A stretch of DNA of 45,554 nt from a virus. Of the stretch, positions 34,744 through 43,604 are shown piece by piece (positions within the stretch are counted from its first letter, which is position 1; every line of letters starts with the position of its first letter). The notes beneath the pieces were generated by a model that was not told the origin of the DNA, ran no database searches, and saw only the letters and a list, made by a program, of their open reading frames with translations. The position numbers were made by a program, and so were the translations under genes. The stretch covers positions 1 through 45,554 of IMG/VR virus record IMGVR_UViG_3300021090_000044; one strand, written 5' to 3'.

Positions 34744-35145
34744 ATGAGCGGCCCCTCGGCACGAAACAGCGGTACGCAGTCGGTTCAAATACTGCGAAAG
34801 CGCATTACCTACGTCAGCAACGGAACGACGGTTACGGTCGGGAAGCTCCCGGCTGGCGCCTCGGTGGTAGGCGGTGGTGTCCACGTCATCACAGCATTCA
34901 ACGATTCGGGCACGGATACCCTGATTGTTGGGTTCATCGGATCGACGACCGATGACAACGCCTACGCGACGCTGCTCGACCTATCGGCGGTCGGCTATAT
35001 CGTTCTGGATGAACTCGCTGCAACCACAAACATCCAGCAAACGGTCGATGCGACGGTAACCTGCGTCTATGCAGGCCAGAACAGCAACGCGACGGCAGGC
35101 ATCGCCGACGTGATCGTCCTCTACGTATGCAACAACGACAACTGA
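34744..35145 (+). CDS. Head decoration-like protein, paralogue 2
   Basis: A 133-residue protein: MSGPSARNSGTQSVQILRKR, then V-G-K-L-P-A-G-A-S-V and H-V-I-T-A-F-N-D-S-G-T-D-T-L-I-V-G. Same pattern as 33833-34237. AAGGAGAT precedes the ATG. Probably a second capsid surface or tail-tube-like protein. Confidence 0.65.
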   Translation: MSGPSARNSGTQSVQILRKRITYVSNGTTVTVGKLPAGASVVGGGVHVITAFNDSGTDTLIVGFIGSTTDDNAYATLLDLSAVGYIVLDELAATTNIQQTVDATVTCVYAGQNSNATAGIADVIVLYVCNNDN

Positions 35146-35150
35146 TCTGA

Positions 35151-35176
35151 GCGGGGTTTCGGCCCCGTTCTCTTTT
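35151..35176 (+). terminator. Terminator-like hairpin after decoration genes
   Basis: CGGGG and CCCCG around TTTCGG, followed by TTCTCTTTT. Short stem, so weaker than others in the late operon. Confidence 0.55.
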
Positions 35177-35189
35177 CATAGAGGGCATC

Positions 35190-35486
35190 ATGGCTACGCT
35201 GAAGATTCGGGAATTCTCAAGATTGGCGGATGTATATCCGGGCGGAACGGCTCCTGTGCAACAGGAGCCGGGGCTTGACCAAACAGCGTTCACATTTTCG
35301 ACCACGACACAATCAGCAGCTTTCGCAGCCGGTACCAAATACATTCTGGTCAAGTCTGATGTGGCGTTCTGCTATGTGGTTGGCGCCAATCCAATTGCGA
35401 CTTCAAACGCGATGGACGTTGCCGCTAATGAGTGGGTATTTATGGGGGTTTCCCCAGATCACAAGATCGCAGTCGTCACCGCATAA
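35190..35486 (+). CDS. Small structural-type protein
   Basis: A 98-residue protein: M-A-T-L-K-I-R-E-F-S-R-L-A-D-V-Y, then K-Y-I-L-V-K-S-D-V-A-F-C-Y and W-V-F-M-G-V-S-P-D-H-K. Small beta-rich head proteins with an E-W-V-F-x-G-V ending are common between coat and tail genes in podoviruses. Function unknown. Confidence 0.6.
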   Translation: MATLKIREFSRLADVYPGGTAPVQQEPGLDQTAFTFSTTTQSAAFAAGTKYILVKSDVAFCYVVGANPIATSNAMDVAANEWVFMGVSPDHKIAVVTA

Positions 35487-35501
35487 CAGGAGCTTTTTAC
35501 A

Positions 35502-35711
35502 ATGGCGAAAATCACCTGGCTTGGAGAAGAAGACGAGGAGAATCCCGGCCCATCGTTCACGCGATGTTTCGACAGGAAGTTCCCCAAGGGAGAGCCGGTC
35601 GAAGTCACGGACAAGGACATCATTGCGCGTGCTCGCCGCAACCAATTCTTTGAGGTTTCCGGCGTTCCCGGCCGTCCTCCGAAGGCTGATCATGTCGAAG
35701 ACCCGAACTGA
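35502..35711 (+). CDS. Small head protein (ITWLGE type)
   Basis: A 69-residue protein: M-A-K-I-T-W-L-G-E-E-D-E-E-N-P-G-P-S-F-T, then F-P-K-G-E-P-V-E-V-T-D and R-N-Q-F-F-E-V. Known recurrent pattern in phage head modules. Overlaps the adaptor gene by 20 nt. Confidence 0.65.
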   Translation: MAKITWLGEEDEENPGPSFTRCFDRKFPKGEPVEVTDKDIIARARRNQFFEVSGVPGRPPKADHVEDPN

Positions 35712-36030
35712 AATCCAGTTCAAGGCGCTCGCCATTCTCACGGGTGGCGATATCGGGCAAGACCCGTCCGCCGAGGATGCGGTAGCAATTGACGGCTATA
35801 TCGACAGCGAAGCCGCCGAGATCAACGCGGATGAAACAACCTACATCAGCGATGTAAACGCACTGGACGATCAACTGTTCATTCCGTTCAGCATGCTGGT
35901 TGCCAATGCGGCTTCAGACGAGTTCGGCGGAAAGTACGATGAGGCCAAGGCACTGCGGTTACGTAACCGCATCCGGGTTCTGACCGGTGCAACGCCGGGG
36001 TATGGCCCTCAAGTTGTGGAATACTTCTAG
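35692..36030 (+). CDS. Head-tail adaptor (P22 gp4-like)
   Basis: A 112-residue helical protein: M-S-K-T-R-T-E-I-Q-F-K-A-L-A-I-L-T-G-G, with acidic middle and L-R-N-R-I-R-V-L-T-G-A-T. Size, helical character and position (before the gp10-like gene) suit the P22 gp4 adaptor that extends the portal. The start lies inside the preceding gene; the stop overlaps the next GTG. Confidence 0.65.
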   Translation: MSKTRTEIQFKALAILTGGDIGQDPSAEDAVAIDGYIDSEAAEINADETTYISDVNALDDQLFIPFSMLVANAASDEFGGKYDEAKALRLRNRIRVLTGATPGYGPQVVEYF

Positions 36031-37478
36031 TGGCTAGAATTCCGTTTCCGCTGTCATCTTCACCGGGAGCAACGCCACAAGAGAGCGCCGGAAGGCTTAT
36101 CAATTGCTATGCGGAGCCATTGGGAAAGGTAATCGAGTCCGACAAGAAAACCGCGCCGCCTCCCGTGGTCTGGCGCAAATGTCCGGGGCTGGCCCTGTTC
36201 GGCGCGTCAGGGGCGCAGACCGGTTTTCGTGGGGCTATCCTCGTTGATAACACGCTATACGCGGCGTGGTCCGGCAAGGTATCGCGGTTCGATTCGGCGG
36301 CCGTTGAAACGCTCCTTACCGGTGCGCTAACCGGAACGGAAAAGGTCTTTTGGGCAAGGAATAACAAGGCTACTCCAGACGTTGTGTGCGTGGCGCCGGG
36401 AACTGGTGCATTCACGGTCACCACTGCGGCCGTGTCCAGCTTTGCGGATACTGACGTTGGCGCTCCAAACAGCGTCGGGTTCATGGATGGCTATTTCATC
36501 TTCACGTCAGGAGACGGAACACTTCAGGCGTCTGGCTTGAACGATGTCACGATCAACACGCTCGACAAGACGAAGGCGCAATCGAAGCCCGGGGGGCTGA
36601 CGCGAGGCCTGCCGTTCAATGGGCAGTATTATGCGCTTGGGCCGGCCTTCGGTGAGGTATATGCGAATACGGCTAATCCTACCGGGTTTCCGTTCACGCG
36701 GTCCTACGTGCTGCAGAGGGGCTTATTGAGCCCTTACGCGATTGCTGGTCATGAGGACGGCTTTGGATCGTCGCTGATCTGGGTTGCGGATGATAATTCT
36801 GTGGTGCAGGCCAATGGCACACCGAACCCGCTGAAGATATCGCCGCCCGATCTCGATCGGTTAATTGCTGTGGTCACGACCAAATCGACGATAGAGGCCT
36901 TCGTCGAAATTGCGCAGGGTCATCCGAAATTGGTTGTTAAATGCCCCGCATGGTGCTGGGAGTTTGATCTTGGTTCGCAAAAATGGAACGAGCGCAGAAG
37001 TTACCTGGTCGATACATGGCGCGCTGTTGCTAGTTGTCGCGCCTTCGGCAAGTGGATCGTGGGTGACGCTGCGCTAGGTCGGCTGCTTTACGTAAGCGAC
37101 ACGGCATATGACGAATACGGCTCTCCCCTCGCGTTTCATATTGAGAGTGGTCCGGTTCTTAGTTTCCCGCATCGGACTAGGGTGGCGAGAGCGGACTTTT
37201 TCTTCGTTACCGGAGTCGGAAATGCGCAAGGCTCCGACCCAACCGACACTGATCCAGAGGTTGGCATCTCATGGTCGGATGACGGAGGCTATACCTGGAG
37301 TAATGAAATAACCCGCAAACTTGGCCGGCAAGCTACGCCGCAGCGCGTAACCGTTTTCAGAACTGGAATGACGGGTGTTGAAGGCCGCCGTTGGCGACTG
37401 AGGGTTACTGCAAATGTTTATGTAGGTTTCATGGGCGGATCACAAAGCGCCACCCTTATGAGGGCTGACCCGAAATGA
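36030..37478 (+). CDS. Tail hub, P22 gp10-like
   Basis: A 482-residue protein with a GTG start: A-R-I-P-F-P-L-S-S-S-P-G-A-T-P-Q-E-S-A-G-R-L-I-N-C-Y-A-E. The S-x-x-x-x-x-x-x-R-x-x-N-C-Y-x-E opening and length match P22 gp10 (472), the packaged DNA stabilisation protein. It forms a hexameric beta-propeller hub to which tailspikes attach. Later W-S-D-D-G-G-Y-T-W-S-N-E is a propeller-type blade motif. Confidence 0.85.
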   Translation: MARIPFPLSSSPGATPQESAGRLINCYAEPLGKVIESDKKTAPPPVVWRKCPGLALFGASGAQTGFRGAILVDNTLYAAWSGKVSRFDSAAVETLLTGALTGTEKVFWARNNKATPDVVCVAPGTGAFTVTTAAVSSFADTDVGAPNSVGFMDGYFIFTSGDGTLQASGLNDVTINTLDKTKAQSKPGGLTRGLPFNGQYYALGPAFGEVYANTANPTGFPFTRSYVLQRGLLSPYAIAGHEDGFGSSLIWVADDNSVVQANGTPNPLKISPPDLDRLIAVVTTKSTIEAFVEIAQGHPKLVVKCPAWCWEFDLGSQKWNERRSYLVDTWRAVASCRAFGKWIVGDAALGRLLYVSDTAYDEYGSPLAFHIESGPVLSFPHRTRVARADFFFVTGVGNAQGSDPTDTDPEVGISWSDDGGYTWSNEITRKLGRQATPQRVTVFRTGMTGVEGRRWRLRVTANVYVGFMGGSQSATLMRADPK

Positions 37479-37672
37479 GCAAACCACTTCCGGGTCCGGA
37501 TGTTCCGATGATCGACCCCAAAACAGGGTTCGTGACACAGACTTGGTATGAATATTTCCAATCTCGCAAGGGGCTGGCGAACTTGCCTGACGTTTCGACG
37601 ACTGCGCCGACAAATGGTCAGGTGCTTATCTACAATTCGACAACTCAGCTCTGGACTCCGGGAGCCAATTGA
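37475..37672 (+). CDS. Small tail protein
   Basis: A 65-residue protein: M-S-K-P-L-P-G-P-D-V-P-M-I-D-P-K-T-G, then Y-E-Y-F-Q-S-R-K-G-L-A-N-L-P-D-V-S and N-G-Q-V-L-I-Y-N-S-T-T-Q-L-W. The ending is the start of a common tail-fibre connector repeat (G-Q-x-L-x-Y-N-x-x-T-x-x-W). May be the N-terminal piece of a longer tail protein separated by the homing endonuclease gene. Confidence 0.6.
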   Translation: MSKPLPGPDVPMIDPKTGFVTQTWYEYFQSRKGLANLPDVSTTAPTNGQVLIYNSTTQLWTPGAN

Positions 37673-38214
37673 TGGGCCGTCGCTCTGACATCAAGCCGCT
37701 TCCGTCGCTGGAGCGGTTGAATGCGCTGCTCTCATATGACGAGAGCGCAGGCACTCTGACGTGGAAGATGCAGCCAGATACGTCGCGCTCCAACATCAAC
37801 TTCAATAACAAATGCGGCGGCAAGATTGCTGGAACGGTTGGCGCTAAGGGTTATCTCATTATCGGTATTGGCAAGGTCTACTATCTTGCTCACCGCATCA
37901 TCTGGAAAATGAAAACTGGCGTCGATCCGACCGACATCATTGATCACGAAGATACTGTCAGACTCAATAACCGATGGCTGAACCTTCGCGATGCGGCAAA
38001 TGGCCCGAACATTCAGAATAGTAAAATTCGCAAGGATAATAAGAGCGGTGTCAAGGGAGTTTTCTGGGACCCGACGCATAAGGCATGGGTTGCCGCGATC
38101 GGGGTCAATGGAAAGCAGACACGTCTAGGGCGCTTTAAAGATATCAACCAAGCGAGCGAAGCACGCCGTATTGCATCTGAAAAGATGCACGGTCAGTTCG
38201 CCCGCCTAGCCTGA
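37672..38214 (+). CDS. HNH homing endonuclease with AP2-type DNA-binding domain
   Basis: A 180-residue protein in the tail module. N-terminal part G-Y-L-I-I-G-I-G-K-V-Y-Y-L-A-H-R-I-I-W, then I-I-D-H-E-D-T-V-R-L-N-N-R-W-L-N-L-R-D-A (HNH_3 metal site) and an AP2-like end (K-S-G-V-K-G-V-F-W-D-P...W-V-A-A-I-G-V-N-G). Such free-standing endonucleases are selfish invaders of phage genomes. The ATG forms a TGATG overlap with the previous gene. Confidence 0.85.
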   Translation: MGRRSDIKPLPSLERLNALLSYDESAGTLTWKMQPDTSRSNINFNNKCGGKIAGTVGAKGYLIIGIGKVYYLAHRIIWKMKTGVDPTDIIDHEDTVRLNNRWLNLRDAANGPNIQNSKIRKDNKSGVKGVFWDPTHKAWVAAIGVNGKQTRLGRFKDINQASEARRIASEKMHGQFARLA

Positions 38215-38226
38215 TAGGAGGCTGTC

Positions 38227-38886
38227 ATCGGGCTCTTCGATATTTTCAGCAACGACACGGCAGAGAAAGCCGCTGCCCAGCGCAATCAGGGTCTTCAGCA
38301 GGGCTATGACACGCTGTCTGGCCTCTATGGTCAAGGACGCGATGCGATCAACACGGGTGCTGCTACGGCGACAGGTTACTATCAGCCGCTGATAGACAAG
38401 TACGGATCGGGTTCGAATGCCTATGGAGATGCGAGCGGAGCCAATGGTGCGGAAGGTCTTCAAAGGGCGACAGACACTTACAAGAACTCTGGTCAATACG
38501 GTAGCTATGGTGTCGGCCTTAGTGAGGGACTTCAGGCACTCCAGCGCACGCATGCCGCGGCAGGTAACCTAAGCAGTGGCAATGCCGATACCGATTCCAT
38601 CAAGTATGCGCAGGACCAGGCAAGCAAGTCATATAACAGCTATCTATCCGGGCTTCAGCCGTATCTTGGTGCCGAGCAGGGCGCAGTGAGTGGGGCAGCG
38701 GGTGTTGCCACAGGGCAGGCCGGCGCGCTCAACCAGTCCTATCAGGGCCAGGGCAATGCCGCGAACGCCAATTACACGGGACAGGGCGCATCGACAGCGG
38801 CAGCCACGATGAACGACTATAACATTTCAAAGAACACGTGGGATGCGATCGGCAAGGGCGCCAGCTTGTTCTCGGCGTTTATCTGA
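38227..38886 (+). CDS. Ejection-type structural protein, probable ATC start
   Basis: From 38227 the frame runs 219 codons without a stop: I-G-L-F-D-I-F-S-N-D-T-A-E-K-A-A-A, later Y-G-S-G-S-N-A-Y-G-D-A-S-G and N-Y-T-G-Q-G-A-S-T. No ATG or TTG occurs in frame and the first GTG is at 38686. GGAGG (38217-38221) lies exactly 5 nt before the ATC, a textbook spacing, so the ATC is the probable start. Gly/Tyr/Ala-rich composition and position before two large internal proteins suit a P22 gp7/gp20-type ejection protein. Stop overlaps the next ATG. Confidence 0.7.
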   Translation: MGLFDIFSNDTAEKAAAQRNQGLQQGYDTLSGLYGQGRDAINTGAATATGYYQPLIDKYGSGSNAYGDASGANGAEGLQRATDTYKNSGQYGSYGVGLSEGLQALQRTHAAAGNLSSGNADTDSIKYAQDQASKSYNSYLSGLQPYLGAEQGAVSGAAGVATGQAGALNQSYQGQGNAANANYTGQGASTAAATMNDYNISKNTWDAIGKGASLFSAFI

Positions 38887-40403
38887 TGGCAGATATTGAC
38901 CAAATCCTTGCGGGTGGTTCTGGCGCAGGTTCGCGTTACGACTTCTCTACATTCGGCGATCCTGTAAAGGCTTATTACGACGCCAACAAGATGCGCGCCG
39001 AAAAGGATTTGCGTGAATCTTTCAAAGGTGGTGTTACAACGCTTCCTGACGGATCGATCGACTACGCTTCGATGCAGCGCACGCTGTACCAGAAAGGCGC
39101 TCTAGACCAAGGTAATGCGCTTTCAGGTATTTCGGCGCGTGCTGGGGAACTGGAGGCGTTGCGGGGGGCAGACAGCGCACAGCCGACTGTAGGACCATCG
39201 ACCTCGCGCAATACCGTAATGCCGGACCCCGGCAAGCGGATGGATGCCCAGCCCTCTCAAGCGGCTTCAGCTGCCGAGCAGCCCACCGTCATGAAAATTC
39301 TTGCGGCGCAGGGCATTCCCAACAGCGAACTGGAAAGGGCTTCGGCGTCCGTAGCTCGTCAGTTGGGAGTGGACCCGACCGCGCCGCTCAATCTGCAGGA
39401 TCCGCAAGTTAGGAACGTGCTGGCGCCAGCCGTTGCCCAGATCAAGCGCATGGGGCTCGGTCAGGTACAGCCGCCGCAGCCGGGCGATAATCCGCCTCAA
39501 GGTGCCCCGCAAGCGCCGGTTATGGCGCAAGCACAGGCACAGGGATTCCAGCCCCCGCCGAATGTGGTAGCTGCCCAGAACGATCCGATACTTAAACGGC
39601 TGACATTGCTCACGGCCAGTCAGGACAAGAACATCGCTGCAGCGGCGAAGGTCCGCCTGGAATCATATCTGAAGAACCAGGAATCCACTGGTCCGATGAA
39701 GGAGTATCAAAAGGCTACCAGCCAGGGCTTTAAAGGAACATTCGAGGACTGGCAGAACCGCGGTGATGAAAACACCACCGAGCGCGATATCCTGACCAAG
39801 AGCTTGTTGCCAAAGATCGACAAATCTCAGGAGGCTGCTACCGCAGCGAAGGACGACATCAGCGCTATCCATCGTGCCCGTGAGGAGCTGGACCAGAGCG
39901 GTGGCGTTTTTGCTGGTCAGTTCGCCGATAAAATGAAGTTTGCGGCAAAGGTTGGTGCGTTCTTTGGTATTCCTGACGACGGCAAGATCAAGAATACTGA
40001 GGCCTATGGAGCTGCAATCGGTTCCCGCGTGGCATCCATGGTCAAGGCATTCGGTAGTGGAACCGCTATCTCGGACGGCGACCGCAGGTTTGCGTCGGCT
40101 ATGGCGGGCGGCGAAATTAACCTCGATGAAAAATCAATGCGTCGCATTCTTGATATCGGCGAGCAGGCTGCACGCGGCAAGATTGGCCAGCACAATACTC
40201 TTACCGATAAGATCGTTGGAGCCAACAAGGCGCTGAAGGACGCCCGCGACACGTACATCGTAGAAGCGCCGGGGGCATACAAGAAGCCCGCGACGGCCAA
40301 GACTGCTGCTACGCAGTCGGTTGCCTCCAAGGCGGATTACGACAAATTGCCCACAGGCTCAGTATTCACCGGACCGGACGGGAAGCAATGGCGGAAACAG
40401 TAA
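38886..40403 (+). CDS. Internal virion / DNA ejection protein
   Basis: A 505-residue protein: M-A-D-I-D-Q-I-L-A-G-G-S-G-A-G-S-R, Ala/Gln-rich centre (P-P-Q-G-A-P-Q-A-P), then helical parts and a short W-R-K-Q end. A tail of P-P-x-P-Q and D-G-S-V-F-T-G-P-D-G-K-Q-W-R-K. The order after the gp10-like hub matches ejection proteins. Injected with DNA; no enzymatic motif seen. ATGA-type overlap before it. Confidence 0.65.
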   Translation: MADIDQILAGGSGAGSRYDFSTFGDPVKAYYDANKMRAEKDLRESFKGGVTTLPDGSIDYASMQRTLYQKGALDQGNALSGISARAGELEALRGADSAQPTVGPSTSRNTVMPDPGKRMDAQPSQAASAAEQPTVMKILAAQGIPNSELERASASVARQLGVDPTAPLNLQDPQVRNVLAPAVAQIKRMGLGQVQPPQPGDNPPQGAPQAPVMAQAQAQGFQPPPNVVAAQNDPILKRLTLLTASQDKNIAAAAKVRLESYLKNQESTGPMKEYQKATSQGFKGTFEDWQNRGDENTTERDILTKSLLPKIDKSQEAATAAKDDISAIHRAREELDQSGGVFAGQFADKMKFAAKVGAFFGIPDDGKIKNTEAYGAAIGSRVASMVKAFGSGTAISDGDRRFASAMAGGEINLDEKSMRRILDIGEQAARGKIGQHNTLTDKIVGANKALKDARDTYIVEAPGAYKKPATAKTAATQSVASKADYDKLPTGSVFTGPDGKQWRKQ

Positions 40404-42184
40404 ATCCCGCCGATTGGGGTGCGGCGCCAGTAGATGGGCCTGCGAGCTGGGGCGCCGTACCCGCAGACCAGCCGTCCGCGACTACCACATCTCCAGCGCA
40501 ACAGCTTCTGATCGGGTTTCAGAATGCTGGCGTTGCCGCAGGGCAGCGGACTAGCCCACATACATCGGCGCATGAACCCAATCTGGTCTCTGCCGACGTC
40601 CACGAAAATGATGCCGGTGAGGCCATGTATATCGACCCTCAGACCGGGGGGCTGAAACCTACCGACAGCAAGAAACACGTCATCTTGCGGGATCCGAACG
40701 ACAATAGGTTGAAGGTCTACAATCGGACTGAGGACACCAACGAGGGCATCCTTTCCTCGCTTGGGCGTATTGTCGGAATGGGTGCGGTCAACAATCCGAT
40801 GTCGGTTGCCAAGACGGTGCCAGCGGCCATCAGTGCGGCCGAGCGCATAGGCGTAGACGTTCCCAAGGCTATCATGACCGATAGCCCGATCACGGCCTTT
40901 ACGGGGCAGGTTGCGGCACGAGCGCCCGGCGGCGGTCCGTTAATGAAGGCCATCGACGAGTCGCGCGAAAGCCTCAGAGGGTCCGTTTCTACCGCGGCAA
41001 ACAAGGCTGGCGGGGTGGTTGACCCAGCTATGGCCGGCGACAATTACGCCAGCGCGATCGAGACCTCGTTCAAGCCAACGGTAAAATCTGGTGTCAGTGC
41101 TGCCTATGAGAATGTGGCTGCGCTGATGGACAAGGGCAAGACGACGCCGCTATCAAATACCCAAAATGCTGTTGCCGATATTCTGGGGAGTCGCGGGGAA
41201 TCCGCGATCGATGGACTTGGGAAAGCCGTTGATACAGTTGCCGAAGGCATCAAGCGACCCGGCGGCATGACCTTTGATGGGATCAAGGGTCTGCGGACGC
41301 ATCTGGGGGAAATGCTGGATAGCGGCGTATTCCCGGAGGGGATGTCCCAAGGTGAGTTGCGCCGGCTCTACGGGGCATTGTCGGAGGACCTGAAAGCTGC
41401 CGCGATGGATAGCGGCGGTCCGCGGGGCGTAGCTGCACTGGAGCGGGCGAATGAACTCAACAAGCAGGTTGTGGAATGGAAGGAAGGCATCAAGAAGGTT
41501 CTGGGCCCTGATAGCCGGAGCGGCGAGGGGGTCTCTGGTGCTATCATCCGCATGGCAAGCAAGGGATCCAGCGCCGATCTAGAAACGCTTGCCAAGGCTC
41601 GCTCAGCGGTTCCGAAGGAAGTCTGGCAGGATATCGCGTCAACCGCGATCAGCCGTCTCGGTACGTCACGCAACGGCGAGTGGACCCCTGCTGCGTTCGC
41701 TACCGACTTCCGCAATCTGTCAGACCGGGGGAAGGCGCTGCTATTTCGGTCCGTTGGCTCGGGCGATGTTTTGCCGTTCCTCAATGACATCGCCGAAGTG
41801 AGCCAGAAATTCGTTGACCGTGGGAAACTCGCAAATACATCCGGGACGGCCGGACATAATGCACTCTATGCGACTGGCGGCGCCATTGCTGCCGGTATCG
41901 CGCATGGATCGATGATCGAACCATTGACCGCCATCGGGAGCATCGCAGGCATAAACGGCATTTCCCGTCTCCTCGCACGTCCAGCTACCGCGTCGTCCGT
42001 AGCCCGTTGGTCGCGCGTCTATGACAAGTTCGCGGTTTCTCCAAGTCCAGCATCCAGGGTCGCCTTGGAGACCGCCAGCAGGAATCTCTCCAACACGGCT
42101 TCGTCGAGCGGTTTGAAACTTGATCCGTCTGAACTGATGCGAGCGATACAGGCACCAGCCGGCGCCCGCGCCGAAGACCAGTAA
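40388..42184 (+). CDS. Large ejection / internal protein
   Basis: A 598-residue protein overlapping the previous gene by 16 nt: M-A-E-T-V-N-P-A-D-W-G-A-A-P-V-D, then Ala/Gly-rich helices and a hydrophobic stretch (Y-A-T-G-G-A-I-A-A-G-I-A). The third of the ejection-type set; likely forms part of the trans-envelope channel. No lytic transglycosylase motif seen, though other phages place one here. Confidence 0.65.
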   Translation: MAETVNPADWGAAPVDGPASWGAVPADQPSATTTSPAQQLLIGFQNAGVAAGQRTSPHTSAHEPNLVSADVHENDAGEAMYIDPQTGGLKPTDSKKHVILRDPNDNRLKVYNRTEDTNEGILSSLGRIVGMGAVNNPMSVAKTVPAAISAAERIGVDVPKAIMTDSPITAFTGQVAARAPGGGPLMKAIDESRESLRGSVSTAANKAGGVVDPAMAGDNYASAIETSFKPTVKSGVSAAYENVAALMDKGKTTPLSNTQNAVADILGSRGESAIDGLGKAVDTVAEGIKRPGGMTFDGIKGLRTHLGEMLDSGVFPEGMSQGELRRLYGALSEDLKAAAMDSGGPRGVAALERANELNKQVVEWKEGIKKVLGPDSRSGEGVSGAIIRMASKGSSADLETLAKARSAVPKEVWQDIASTAISRLGTSRNGEWTPAAFATDFRNLSDRGKALLFRSVGSGDVLPFLNDIAEVSQKFVDRGKLANTSGTAGHNALYATGGAIAAGIAHGSMIEPLTAIGSIAGINGISRLLARPATASSVARWSRVYDKFAVSPSPASRVALETASRNLSNTASSSGLKLDPSELMRAIQAPAGARAEDQ

Positions 42185-42236
42185 AGCGTTCCACGGCCAC
42201 CAGGCCAGTAGCATCACGCTAACGAAGTAGATCAAC

Positions 42237-42259
42237 AGCGCCATATGGGGCGCTTTTTC
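42237..42259 (+). terminator. Terminator before the collar fibre gene
   Basis: AGCGCC (42237-42242) and GGCGCT (42249-42254) with a 6-nt loop, then TTTTC. Separates ejection genes from tail fibre genes. Confidence 0.75.
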
Positions 42260-42271
42260 TTTGAGGTATTC

Positions 42272-43219
42272 ATGGCTGGCACTATTCCAGGGTTCAGTCT
42301 TGCCCAACAGCAGGACAGCGATGGCACTCCGCTGGTTGGTGGAAAACTATACACGATCCAGGCCGGAACCACCAGCACGCCTCAGAACGGGTATCAGGAC
42401 AGTGCGCTTACCATCCCGCTGTCAAATCCCATTATTTGCGATGCCTATGGGCGCCTTCCCCAGATTTTCCTTGCTGACGGCAATATCAAGCTCCGACTTA
42501 CCAAATCGAACGGCACGCAGGTATTTGCGGCTGACGGCATTCTGGTTGTCGGAGCTTCGTCAGGTGGTGGTGGCGGCTCTCCGGTAGACGCTACTACAGT
42601 CTTCTCGACTGGCGATCTCAAGGCCCGATACGGGACTGGCGCCCTTTCTGGTTTTGTCCGCTCCAATGGCCGAACGATAGGCTCTGCGACCTCTGGAGCT
42701 ACGGAAAGAGCGAATGCCGACTGCCAAACACTGTTTGAATATCTGTGGACCGAAGACACCAATCTAACCGTCTCAACCGGGCGTGGCGCATCGGCTGCGG
42801 CGGATTGGTCGGCAAACAAGACAATCGCTCTCCCTGATTGGAGAGGTCGCGCTCTTGCCTTCCTCGATGACATGGGAAGTAGCGCGGCGGGGCGGTTAAC
42901 GGCGACATATTTCGGTACTGCGGCAACGGCGCTTGGTGCTGCGGGTGGGCTAGAGAGCAACAATGTCATTCTAACGCACACTCACGCGATTACCGATCCA
43001 ACCCATGCACACGTTGCAGGCCCTAGTGATCGATACGTTGGTACCGCTGCTGGTGATCACGTAGGCGGCGGCGTTAGTTCTCCTAACGGAAGTGCTCAAA
43101 TGAGCACCTTCAATACCAATGCAAGCGCGACTGGCATCACAATCAACAATGCCGGCAGCGCCTCTGCTCATAACATCGTTCCGCCGACGATGCTCGCAAC
43201 AATATATTTAAAGTTGTGA
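42272..43219 (+). CDS. Tail fibre with phage tail-collar domain
   Basis: A 315-residue protein from ATG 42272 (GAGG upstream; the frame to 42245 crosses the terminator). N-terminal virion anchor: F-S-L-A-Q-Q-Q-D-S-D-G-T-P-L-V-G-G-K-L-Y. A collar-type domain follows at residues 110-205 (F-V-R-S-N-G-R-T-I-G, N-K-T-I-A-L-P-D-W-R-G-R-A-L-A). A His-rich segment (T-H-T-H-A-I-T-D-P-T-H-A-H) is the metal-binding collar tip that contacts receptors. Confidence 0.8.
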   Translation: MAGTIPGFSLAQQQDSDGTPLVGGKLYTIQAGTTSTPQNGYQDSALTIPLSNPIICDAYGRLPQIFLADGNIKLRLTKSNGTQVFAADGILVVGASSGGGGGSPVDATTVFSTGDLKARYGTGALSGFVRSNGRTIGSATSGATERANADCQTLFEYLWTEDTNLTVSTGRGASAAADWSANKTIALPDWRGRALAFLDDMGSSAAGRLTATYFGTAATALGAAGGLESNNVILTHTHAITDPTHAHVAGPSDRYVGTAAGDHVGGGVSSPNGSAQMSTFNTNASATGITINNAGSASAHNIVPPTMLATIYLKL

Positions 43220-43228
43220 GGGCCTGAA

Positions 43229-43603
43229 ATGTATACGGGCCAAGTCGATGTCATCAGCAACAAGGCGACATGGCGCAGCCAGGTCTATGACGTGGTTGAC
43301 GAGGATGACGACACCACAACGGACCTAACGGCTATCGTCGCTCTCGATATCGTCGTTACGATAAGGGGAATCACCGGGTCAGTGCAGGACTACGGGACAA
43401 CACCTCCGACCAATGCCCTTGCAACGGCCAGCATCGCTAACGGCAAGGTTACCGTTCCAGGCCCCGGCTTCCAATGGCAATTCGAGGATACGGACCTGTC
43501 TGTCCTGTGCGCCGGCACCTATCGCCTTGGCGCCAAGGTGACGATGGACGGATTCATCGTCGACCTGATTATCGGGGATCTTACAGTGCTTGAGGGAAAC
43601 TGA
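43229..43603 (+). CDS. Small tail protein
   Basis: A 124-residue protein: [20 protein letters not shown], then [14 protein letters not shown] and [13 protein letters not shown]. Beta-rich, probably a fibre-associated or baseplate-like protein of the DUF-type seen before tail fibres. Function unknown. Confidence 0.55.
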   Translation: MYTGQVDVISNKATWRSQVYDVVDEDDDTTTDLTAIVALDIVVTIRGITGSVQDYGTTPPTNALATASIANGKVTVPGPGFQWQFEDTDLSVLCAGTYRLGAKVTMDGFIVDLIIGDLTVLEGN

Positions 43604-43604
43604 A

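Noticed and set aside
41741-42307. 188-codon minus-strand frame with a hydrophobic start
   Set aside because: Opposite the C-terminus of the large ejection protein and through a terminator; the hydrophobic stretch is probably chance.
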